A stretch of 8,444 bases of DNA from assembly GCA_035290885.1 (NCBI GenBank), contig DATDTL010000032.1:1-8444 (forward strand), written 5' to 3'. The notes beneath the pieces are model-generated. The model had not been told where the DNA came from. It did no database searches and saw only the letters and a list, made by a program, of their open reading frames with translations. This stretch comes from JACQID01 sp035290885. GTDB lineage: Archaea > Aenigmatarchaeota > Aenigmatarchaeia > GW2011-AR5. Shown in pieces: positions 1 to 5,992 of this stretch. The stretch's first letter is position 1; the number at the start of each line of letters is the position of its first letter. Both the position numbers and the translations under genes were made by a program.

Positions 1-2
1 AG

Positions 3-740
3 TTTCCAAAGGATTTTTTAAATAAAATCATCTGTGGCGATGCCCTCACTGTGATGAAACAAATACCGGATGAATCAGTAGACTTGATAATCACTTCGCC
101 CCCCTATAATCTAAAAAATTCCACCGGCAATGGAATGAAAAACGGGCGGGGCGGAAAATGGGCTAACGCTGCCTTGCAAAATGGATATACTCATCACGAC
201 GATTGCATGCCGCATGACCAGTATGTAAAATGGCAAAGAGCGTGCCTCGCGGAAATGTTGCGAATCATACCGGAAGACGGCGCTATATTTTACAACCACA
301 AATGGCGAGTCCAAGGAGGCTTGTTGCAGGACCGCCAAGATATAGTAAGCGGATTTCCCGTGCGGCAAATCATAATCTGGAAGCGAAAAGGCGGGCTGAA
401 TTTCAACCCGGGATATTTCTTGCCGACTTACGAAGTGATATACCTCATCGCCAAGCCCAAATTCAGGCTTTCTGAGAAGGCAAATGCCTATGGAGATGTG
501 TGGGAATTCACGCAAGAAATGAACAATGACCATCCTGCCGCCTTTCCTGTTGATCTTATATCCAGAATAGTTTCATCCACGAAGGCCAAAATAATCTTAG
601 ACCCGTTCATGGGATCCGGCACAACCGCGATTTCCGCAATCAATTTTAAACGAGATTATATAGGCATAGAAATTTCGCCGGAATACTGCAAAATGGCACA
701 GAAGCGCATTGAAAAATACCGCTCCGCCAAACTCTGGTGA
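3..740 (+). CDS. Type II DNA methyltransferase, beta class, probable N4-cytosine specific (5' partial)
   Basis: Modification enzyme of a restriction-modification pair; it should methylate the recognition site of the endonuclease encoded next to it. Catalytic motif IV, TSPPY, is at visible residues 31-35. The AdoMet-binding motif I, LDPFMGSGTT, is at 199-208, followed by YIGIEI. The order motif IV, then target-recognition region, then motif I defines the beta class. SPPY rather than DPPY/NPPY favours N4-cytosine, which is also the chemistry known for the M.MvaI and M.BcnI partners of this endonuclease family. The frame is open from base 3, and the residues before the GTG/ATG at 51/54 read NKIICGDAL, the usual start region of such enzymes (GD corresponds to motif III). 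The true start is therefore outside the window and no in-frame start codon lies between 3 and 50. 245 residues are visible. The exact recognition sequence cannot be read from the sequence. Confidence 0.93.
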   Translation, partial: FPKDFLNKIICGDALTVMKQIPDESVDLIITSPPYNLKNSTGNGMKNGRGGKWANAALQNGYTHHDDCMPHDQYVKWQRACLAEMLRIIPEDGAIFYNHKWRVQGGLLQDRQDIVSGFPVRQIIIWKRKGGLNFNPGYFLPTYEVIYLIAKPKFRLSEKANAYGDVWEFTQEMNNDHPAAFPVDLISRIVSSTKAKIILDPFMGSGTTAISAINFKRDYIGIEISPEYCKMAQKRIEKYRSAKLW

Positions 741-741
741 T
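736..741 (+). promoter_or_regulatory. GGTGAT ribosome binding site overlapping a stop codon
   Basis: GGTGAT matches the archaeal 16S 3' end (complement of ATCACC) and sits 3 bases before the endonuclease ATG at 745. It includes the methyltransferase stop TGA (738-740), so termination and re-initiation are likely coupled. This site decides the endonuclease start. Confidence 0.7.
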
Positions 742-744
742 GCC

Positions 745-1539
745 ATGAAAAATCCTGTTATCTACACCAAACAAGAACTGATAAGCAAGCTAAAGGAAAT
801 TGCCGCGAAGGGGTTCGTTCCAAACGCGCGGCACGGCAATTCCGGAGGAATCGGAAACACTCTTGAAGATATACTCGCCATAAAAGAAAATAATTTGCCA
901 ATACCGAACGCCGCTGAATGGGAGTTGAAAGCGCAAGCTATCGATTCGTCATCTCTCACGACACTTTTTCATATAGAGCCATCGCCCCGTGCCGTTCGTT
1001 TTGTACCGCAAATATTCCTGCCAAAATACGGCTGGGCTCATCAAGAGGCTGGGAAAAAATACCCGAAAGGCGAAATGAGCTTCCGGCAAACTATTCACGT
1101 GCAGTCCCCAAGCGACCGCGGCTTTAAGGTAATCATTGATAGAAAACAACGAAAAATACTCATATCCTTTGACGCAAAAGATGTGAATGACAGACATAAT
1201 GCATGGCTCGAAACCGTGAGAAAACGTGCAGGACTCGGTGAACTGTCACCGCAACCTTATTGGGGATTCGCTGATATGGAACATAAAGCAGGAACGAAGT
1301 TACCCAACACTTTCTACGTTCAGGCAGAAGTGAAAAATATACTCGGGAAAGAACACTACAAATACGTCAGGGTGATGATGTTAGAAAACTTTAATTTTGA
1401 GGGATTTTTGAGAGCACTTGAAAAAGGCGCTATTCTGGTCGATTTTGATGCGCGTACAGGGCATAATCACGGAACCAAATTTAGAATGAGGCAGAACTGC
1501 CTCCCTATGCTATATAGAAAAGCCGCCATAATAATTTAG
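745..1539 (+). CDS. MvaI/BcnI-family type II restriction endonuclease
   Basis: 264-residue restriction endonuclease, probable partner of the upstream methyltransferase; characterised relatives cut CCWGG (MvaI) or CCSGG (BcnI). Family traits seen: GGIGNTLEDILAIKENN (residues 34-50) with E41 as a candidate metal-site residue, the E-x-K element ELK (60-62), SLTTLFHIEP shortly after, and a C-terminal DFDARTGHNHGTKFR block (233-247). The position corresponding to the catalytic Asp five residues before the ELK Glu appears to be Asn55, which is unusual if my alignment from memory is right. ATG 745 was chosen because GGTGAT lies 3 bases upstream; the frame is open back to a TTG at 709, but that adds residues with no family match. 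The gene begins 4 bases after the methyltransferase stop, so the two are probably co-translated. Family assignment is strong; the cleavage site and whether it is active are inference. Confidence 0.88.
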   Translation: MKNPVIYTKQELISKLKEIAAKGFVPNARHGNSGGIGNTLEDILAIKENNLPIPNAAEWELKAQAIDSSSLTTLFHIEPSPRAVRFVPQIFLPKYGWAHQEAGKKYPKGEMSFRQTIHVQSPSDRGFKVIIDRKQRKILISFDAKDVNDRHNAWLETVRKRAGLGELSPQPYWGFADMEHKAGTKLPNTFYVQAEVKNILGKEHYKYVRVMMLENFNFEGFLRALEKGAILVDFDARTGHNHGTKFRMRQNCLPMLYRKAAIII

Positions 1540-1569
1540 AGCATGTCGGCACTCTTCTTGCAGTTTTCT

Positions 1570-1608
1570 GGCGTACTTTGCACGCAAAGTCTAATCTGAA
1601 AATACGCC
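1570..1608. repeat. Nested inverted repeats in the spacer between restriction-modification and pilus genes
   Basis: The inner palindrome at 1575-1590 is ACTTTGC-AC-GCAAAGT, a perfect 7-bp stem with a 2-base centre. It is enclosed by GGCGTA (1570-1575) and TACGCC (1603-1608), a perfect 6-bp pair sharing one base with the inner arm. It lies 30 to 69 bases after the endonuclease stop and just before the TATA box of the pilus cluster. It could be a terminator, a protein-binding operator for the downstream promoter, or a trace of the insertion boundary. A 2-base centre favours a dimeric protein site over an RNA hairpin. The role is unproven. Confidence 0.5.
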
Positions 1609-1616
1609 CATTAACC

Positions 1617-1624
1617 TTTATATA
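1617..1624 (+). promoter_or_regulatory. Archaeal TATA box (TTTATATA) of the pilus cluster
   Basis: TTTATATA is a near-consensus archaeal box A. Transcription would start about 25 bases downstream, near 1646-1650, giving a leader of roughly 20-25 bases that contains the GGTGAT Shine-Dalgarno at 1662-1667 ahead of the ATG at 1671. The remainder of the 131-base spacer (1540-1670) holds only the inverted repeats described separately. Confidence 0.65.
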
Positions 1625-1661
1625 CAATCGCCAAATAATTATGATTGGATACTAATCGCAT

Positions 1662-1667
1662 GGTGAT
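1662..1667 (+). promoter_or_regulatory. GGTGAT ribosome binding site
   Basis: Same hexamer and same 3-base spacing to the ATG as at the endonuclease gene. It supports initiation at 1671 rather than at the out-of-frame ATGs at 1660 and 1666 inside the same cluster. Confidence 0.65.
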
Positions 1668-1670
1668 GGA

Positions 1671-2069
1671 ATGGAAGAGGAATACGAGCTTGTCCCTATA
1701 GGGCCGATAAGGAAGCTGGAAAGAAAGATAGAGCAGATGGAGAGCTTCGGCGGCGGGGAGTCGACGAAGGCACTCATTGAAGTCGTGAAGTCCAACCAAA
1801 GCATCGTTGACGAGATGATAAAGGTGAATTCCGACCTTGTGGACCGCGTGGCGAAGCTCATGGAATCCGTGAACGCTCTGGACGAGAACCTGACGGACTT
1901 CATGCGCAAGCTTGAAGTGGCGTCCGAGAGCGACGGCGGCGAAGAAGCCACCAAGAAATCCGAGGAGAACTCCGTGAAGGTGAACGAGAAGCTTGCGAAG
2001 CTTGAAAAAAGGCTGAATGCGCTTATTCTTACCACTATGCCCAACCTGAGGCTGAAGAGAGGGCGATAG
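1671..2069 (+). CDS. Coiled-coil protein of unknown function in pilus cluster
   Basis: 132-residue, highly charged, probably cytoplasmic protein; no signal peptide or membrane segment is seen and it has no cysteine. It begins with the short block YELVPIGPIRKLERKIEQM (residues 5-23). A long amphipathic helix follows with regular spacing of I/V/L (about 31-84), then a Gly/Glu/Ser-rich linker (86-100), a second helix (100-120) and a basic C-terminus. The stop is one base before the ATG of the next prepilin, so the two are co-transcribed from the TATA box at 1617. I do not recognise a named family. A cytoplasmic scaffold or regulator of the pilus motor, by analogy with the coiled-coil FlaC/D/E accessory proteins of archaella, is a guess from context only. 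Confidence 0.75.
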   Translation: MEEEYELVPIGPIRKLERKIEQMESFGGGESTKALIEVVKSNQSIVDEMIKVNSDLVDRVAKLMESVNALDENLTDFMRKLEVASESDGGEEATKKSEENSVKVNEKLAKLEKRLNALILTTMPNLRLKRGR

Positions 2070-2070
2070 C

Positions 2071-2676
2071 ATGAAGGGAGTTGAGCAGATTGTTTCTTCC
2101 GTCCTGCTTACAGGCATTCTCATAGCCGTGGTCACGGCAGTGACCGCAATAGGGCTGCCGCTTCTGGACAAAACGAGGGACGCTTCCTCGCTTGAAAATT
2201 CGCGGAACTTCATGATTAACCTTGAAAATAGCGTGAAGGACGTTGCCAACAACGGCGGCAGGGTGAGGATTCCGGTCATAGTGGATTCGGACGTCTCCTT
2301 TGACCCGGCCACTCAAAAAATAGAGATGAGAATGACGACATCCGGCACGATATACGATTCCGAGACCCAGATACCGCTTGGCAGGAACGATTGCGGCATA
2401 ACACAGGGGAAATGGCAGGACGATTCCCCCCTCACGCTGTGCGTGCTCAGCACGTGCATAGAAAAAGCCGAGAGCGGGTGCAGGAGATACACAATAGCCT
2501 ATACTCTGGAGCCGGTTGAGCTTATGGTAGGCCAGACCATTGAAAGCAAAAAGATGGAACTCCAAAGCGCCGGGATGCAGTTAGGCAACCAAGACAGCTT
2601 CATAGTACTGGAAAAGCTCGGCGATACCGGCAGCAACCAGAAAAAAACGCTTGTGGGAGTTTCCATAGAGTCGTAA
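2071..2676 (+). CDS. Type IV pilin-like protein A (class III signal peptide, four cysteines)
   Basis: 201-residue prepilin-like protein. The N-terminus is MKG followed by VEQIVSSVLLTGILIAVV and more hydrophobic residues up to about 31, the layout of an archaeal class III signal peptide. Cleavage by an EppA/PibD-type peptidase would fall after Gly3, leaving the hydrophobic helix as filament core. The rest is an extracellular domain rich in beta-type segments (RVRIPVIVDS, residues 64-73; KIEMRMTTSG, 83-92) with C108, C124, C129 and C137, which could form two disulfides. A purine-rich Shine-Dalgarno (GAGGGCGAT, 2059-2067) precedes the ATG and overlaps the end of the preceding gene. It lies upstream of, but on a different predicted transcript from, the ATPase operon. 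Major or minor subunit status cannot be told. Confidence 0.82.
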   Translation: MKGVEQIVSSVLLTGILIAVVTAVTAIGLPLLDKTRDASSLENSRNFMINLENSVKDVANNGGRVRIPVIVDSDVSFDPATQKIEMRMTTSGTIYDSETQIPLGRNDCGITQGKWQDDSPLTLCVLSTCIEKAESGCRRYTIAYTLEPVELMVGQTIESKKMELQSAGMQLGNQDSFIVLEKLGDTGSNQKKTLVGVSIES

Positions 2677-2804
2677 ATAATCCCATCGCTGAAGGGCATT
2701 GCGGAAGTAGAAAGAAACGCCAAAAAGCATTTCCAATTTTGAGGAATGATTTCATTTTCGCCGCAAGCAATCCCAAAAGTTAACGGAATCCCTGCATGAG
2801 TGAC

Positions 2805-2811
2805 TTTTAAG
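2805..2811 (+). promoter_or_regulatory. TATA-like element (TTTTAAG) for a leaderless transcript
   Basis: In the 156-base spacer 2677-2832, TTTTAAG is centred 25 bases before the ATG at 2833, the archaeal distance from box A to the transcription start. No good Shine-Dalgarno precedes that ATG, so a leaderless message is plausible. The rest of the spacer shows only a weak AATGA/TCATT repeat (2745-2756) followed by a short T run. Confidence 0.45.
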
Positions 2812-2832
2812 CTATCGGACCCGATTAATGGT

Positions 2833-3279
2833 ATGAAAGGCCAGTATAGGATCATAATGGAGGTCCTTTTCTTCGGGATAGGAATCCTTCTTACCAGTTA
2901 CATGATAATAAGCTTCTCCGGGGTTTCGGACACGGTGAAAGGCGCATCTGCCAGAAGCCAGATGGCGTCCATGGAAAACAGCATAAAATCCGCCATGGCC
3001 AAGGCATCGGAGCTTCCCAATGCCGTTGTCCGCATCAGGGTTCCGCAGGACATATCGGGATCCGGCTATTCCGTAAAGCTGCAAGCCGGAAGCGGTGGCG
3101 GGTGCCCGTCGCACAGCGATTGCTATCTCAACGTGACGGCCTCGTCGGGCGAGAGCTTGCGCGAAAAAATTTTTAATATAGTCGGCGACATTGATAGTAT
3201 ATCGGGTTCCGCTACCGGCGGGAACGGGTTCGTGGAAATCAGAAAACAAGGAAATGCACTAAGGCTTTCGGCGGGTTAA
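2833..3279 (+). CDS. Type IV pilin-like protein B (small, class III signal peptide)
   Basis: 148-residue prepilin-like protein. MKG is followed by QYRIIMEVLFFGIGILL and further hydrophobic residues to about 28; predicted peptidase cleavage is after Gly3. The mature part has a helical stretch (SQMASMENSIKSAM, 42-55), then VVRIRVPQ (65-72), and a small Gly/Ser-rich domain with C91 and C97, a possible disulfide loop. The order 'ENS-I/V-K, then a short run, then RIxVP' also occurs in pilin A, which suggests the two are paralogues. A GTG at 2800 would add 11 residues in front, but this would bury the MKG signal, and the TATA-like element lies inside that extension; ATG 2833 is therefore chosen. 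First gene of the ATPase operon; it ends 4 bases before the ATPase gene. Confidence 0.8.
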   Translation: MKGQYRIIMEVLFFGIGILLTSYMIISFSGVSDTVKGASARSQMASMENSIKSAMAKASELPNAVVRIRVPQDISGSGYSVKLQAGSGGGCPSHSDCYLNVTASSGESLREKIFNIVGDIDSISGSATGGNGFVEIRKQGNALRLSAG

Positions 3280-3283
3280 GATA

Positions 3284-5131
3284 ATGGAAGACGCACGTTC
3301 TGTGGATGTGAGGTATGGAGGACGCAAGCTCAGGCTGAACGTAAAGAAGGAGCGGAGCGGAGCGGTTGCTCAGGCCGATGTCGGCTTCGCGCCGGAGGGC
3401 AAACTGATGGCATCGCAGGCGGCCGGCATAAATATAGCGCCAGTTTATTCCGCTGGCTTCATTGGCATGTCTTCTTCGGGGGCAGCGGCACAGCAAGCGC
3501 CGGAAGCCGCCTATGCACCGAGGGGCACGCCCACGGGCTCTTTCCTCAAGATGATAGCCGAGGGCATCGAGGTCCCTACCATCCGCACCGAGCAGGAGAT
3601 TGAGGAAGAAACCGCGGATCAGGAGAAAGGCGGCGGCCTCGAATCCATAAACATAAAATATCCGCTGGCGTTCCGCAATTTTTCAACGCCCGGGGTCGAA
3701 ATCTACGTCCGCATATACTATGACAAGCAAGCCCGAGAATTGGTTTACATGGCAGTGGAACCGGAAATGACGCCGCAGGACTCGGCCATGATTGACGAGA
3801 TAAAGAACTACATACAGGACAAGGTGGACATAAATTTCTCGGAAATACGAGCAGCCGGGATAGAGAAATACATAGACACGTTCGTGGACAACGCCATAAA
3901 ATACTTCGGCCACAGGACCGACCCGTCCAAGAGGACGGCACTCAGGTATTACGTCATGAGGGACTTCGTCGGCCTTGGCAAGATAGAGCCCCTGCTCGCG
4001 GACAGGAACATAGAGGACATATCCTGCGACGGGAAGAGCATTTACATTTACGTTTATCACAGGGATCCGCGGCTCGGGTCGGTGAGAACGAACATAAGAT
4101 TTGACGACTCGCGGGAGCTGGACTCCTTTGCCAGCAGGCTGGGTGAGAGGTGCGGCAAAACCATATCCATAACCCATCCCCTGCTGGACGGCACGCTGCC
4201 TGACGGAAGCAGGGTGCAGGCCACGCTCGCAAGCGACATAGCGAGGCGGGGAAGCAACTTCACCATAAGAATGTTCACAGACAAGCCCCTCACCCCGGTG
4301 GACCTGATAAGATACCGAACCTGTGACGCGGCCATACTCGCTTACTGCTGGATGCTCATTGAATACGGTAAAAGCTTCCTCGTTTCCGGCGGCACGGCCA
4401 CGGGCAAGACGTCCTTCCTCAACGTGCTCTCGCTTTTCATCAAGCCGCAGATGAAAATAGTCAGCATAGAGGACACCGCGGAACTGAGGCTGCCGCACGC
4501 CCACTGGGTGCCGGAAGTCGCAAGGGTTTCCGTCTCCGAAAACAGCACGCAGGTGGACATGTTTGAGCTGCTCAAGGAGTCGCTCAGGCAGAGGCCGGAC
4601 TACATACTGGTAGGCGAGGTGAGAGGCAAGGAAGCGTATGTGCTATTCCAGCAGATGGCTGTCGGCCATTCGGGCCTTTCAACTATACATGCAGAGGATT
4701 TCAACAAGCTTATAGACAGGCTGACCACCGAACCGATAGGGCTGCCGCCCTACCTCATGCAGAATCTGGACGTGATAATATTCCTGAAGAGATTCAAGCG
4801 GGGAAGGAAATACATAAGAAGGATAAACTCGTTAGTGGAGGTCATCGGATTTGACGAGAAATCCAAAGCCCCGATAATGGACGAGGTGTTCACATGGGAT
4901 GCCAAGACCGACAATTACGTTTCCAAGAACAACAGCGTCGCGCTGAAGAAGATAGCCGAGTCGATGGGCGCCACGCAAAGCCGCGTGAGGGAGGAGCTTG
5001 AAAGGCGAGGCAAGGTCATAAACTGGATGGTAAAGAAAGGCGTTGACAACTACATAAAAGTCGGGTCCATCCTTGACGCGTTCTATGCGTCGCCCGATGC
5101 CCTCATGGAGAAGATAGAGGGGGACGCATGA
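3284..5131 (+). CDS. Type II/IV secretion (VirB11/TadA/FlaI-like) pilus assembly ATPase
   Basis: 615-residue cytoplasmic ATPase that should drive assembly of the pilins encoded around it. The nucleotide-binding motifs are complete: Walker A GGTATGKT (369-376), Asp box SIEDTAEL (394-401), Walker B region ILVGEVRG (441-448, E445), and His box GHSGLSTIHA (461-470). These are typical of hexameric secretion ATPases and most like archaeal TadA/FlaI proteins. The N-terminal domain starts near residue 123 (INIKYPL). Before it lies an extension of about 120 residues: a basic start (RKLRLNVKKER), an Ala/Gly/Ser-rich stretch (about 45-85) and an acidic segment (102-113). The C-terminal part, RVREELERRG onward (567-615), is the helical region usual in the archaeal family. 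The start ATG is 4 bases after pilin B; the stop overlaps the next gene by 4 bases (ATGA), which implies translational coupling to its membrane partner. Confidence 0.95.
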   Translation: MEDARSVDVRYGGRKLRLNVKKERSGAVAQADVGFAPEGKLMASQAAGINIAPVYSAGFIGMSSSGAAAQQAPEAAYAPRGTPTGSFLKMIAEGIEVPTIRTEQEIEEETADQEKGGGLESINIKYPLAFRNFSTPGVEIYVRIYYDKQARELVYMAVEPEMTPQDSAMIDEIKNYIQDKVDINFSEIRAAGIEKYIDTFVDNAIKYFGHRTDPSKRTALRYYVMRDFVGLGKIEPLLADRNIEDISCDGKSIYIYVYHRDPRLGSVRTNIRFDDSRELDSFASRLGERCGKTISITHPLLDGTLPDGSRVQATLASDIARRGSNFTIRMFTDKPLTPVDLIRYRTCDAAILAYCWMLIEYGKSFLVSGGTATGKTSFLNVLSLFIKPQMKIVSIEDTAELRLPHAHWVPEVARVSVSENSTQVDMFELLKESLRQRPDYILVGEVRGKEAYVLFQQMAVGHSGLSTIHAEDFNKLIDRLTTEPIGLPPYLMQNLDVIIFLKRFKRGRKYIRRINSLVEVIGFDEKSKAPIMDEVFTWDAKTDNYVSKNNSVALKKIAESMGATQSRVREELERRGKVINWMVKKGVDNYIKVGSILDAFYASPDALMEKIEGDA

Positions 5132-5988
5132 AGATAGAAGCCCTCTCATACGGCGTCTTGGGAAGCTATGTAAAGGGATTCTCGGCATATTTTCCTGACG
5201 TGAAGGAAAACCTCCAGAAGGCCAACTTGAAATACACCTTGGAGGAGTGGATTTCCATAGCCGCATTCATCACGCTCGTCACTTTCGTGGTTGAGACCCT
5301 GACGTTCTCCTTTGTATTCGGGCTCATGGGAATGGCGCCCCTGATAGCCATACTGCTTTCCGTCACGCTTTCCTCTTCCATAGGCGGCGCGCTGTTGTTC
5401 CTTTTCTACACCTACCCGGGCGCGATAGCGAAAAGCAGGGAAGTTAAGATAAACAAGGCACTGCCGTTCGCCGTTTCCTACATGTCATCCATATCCAGCG
5501 CGAACGTTCCTTTGATATTCTTCTTCAAGACCCTGTCCGAGTTCAAGGAATACGGGGAGATATGCACGGACTCTGAGAGCATAGTCAGGGACGTTGAGGC
5601 ACTCGGCATGCCGATACACTCCGCCATAAAGAAAAGGGCGAAAACCACGCCCTCAAAGCAGTTCAAGGAGCTGCTTTGGGGAATAAACAACATCTACAGC
5701 TCCGGCGGCAGCGTCAACATGTACCTGAAAGGAAAGGGCAACGAACTCATGGCAGATTACAGAAGAAGGATAAAGAAATATTCGCAGGACCTCTCGCTGT
5801 TCGTGGAGGTATACCTCACGCTTATAATAATAGGAGCGATATTTTTCATAGTGCTGTCCTCAATAATCGCCTCAATAAGCGGGGGCGCCGAAACCGCGCT
5901 GATACAGACGTTCATCGTGTTCATCCTGCTTCCGCTGCTCTCCGCCGGATTCATGATATTGATAAAGTCCATATCGCCCCTGAGCTGA
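5128..5988 (+). CDS. TadC/FlaJ-like pilus assembly membrane protein 1 (T2SSF domain)
   Basis: 286-residue membrane platform protein of the pilus machine. Predicted membrane segments are about residues 43-66, 69-95, 224-250 and 257-281. Between the second and third is a cytoplasmic helical T2SSF domain (about 110-220) starting ALPFAVSYMSSISSANVPL and containing ALGMPIHSAIKKRAKTT (158-174), both typical of archaeal GspF/TadC proteins. The ATG overlaps the ATPase stop, with a strong Shine-Dalgarno GAGGGGG (5117-5123) 4 bases upstream. It is followed after 4 bases by a second protein of the same family; a pair of TadC-like proteins directly after the ATPase is the common archaeal arrangement and probably forms a heteromeric platform on which the ATPase acts. 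Confidence 0.92.
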   Translation: MKIEALSYGVLGSYVKGFSAYFPDVKENLQKANLKYTLEEWISIAAFITLVTFVVETLTFSFVFGLMGMAPLIAILLSVTLSSSIGGALLFLFYTYPGAIAKSREVKINKALPFAVSYMSSISSANVPLIFFFKTLSEFKEYGEICTDSESIVRDVEALGMPIHSAIKKRAKTTPSKQFKELLWGINNIYSSGGSVNMYLKGKGNELMADYRRRIKKYSQDLSLFVEVYLTLIIIGAIFFIVLSSIIASISGGAETALIQTFIVFILLPLLSAGFMILIKSISPLS

Positions 5989-5992
5989 TTGC

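Noticed and set aside
1660..1701. Out-of-frame short reading frame from ATG 1660 (ATG GTG ATG ...) overlapping the start of the coiled-coil gene
   Set aside because: Only 13 codons, and the ATG cluster is explained by the GGTGAT Shine-Dalgarno followed by the true ATG at 1671.
1611..2312. Minus-strand open frame across the coiled-coil and pilin A genes
   Set aside because: It crosses two genes with good starts, ribosome sites and recognisable features, and shows low-complexity, antisense-like composition.
2745..2758. AATGA/TCATT repeat followed by TTTT as a terminator for pilin A
   Set aside because: Stem of only 5 A/T-rich pairs with a 2-base centre and a very short T run; too weak to call.
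2746..2799. 17-codon frame in the spacer before pilin B
   Set aside because: Too short, no ribosome binding site, no recognisable features; the spacer is better explained as promoter sequence.
3683..4504. Long open frame on the minus strand opposite the ATPase gene
   Set aside because: The plus-strand protein has complete ATPase motifs throughout; the opposite frame has no family signature and reflects the codon bias of the real gene.
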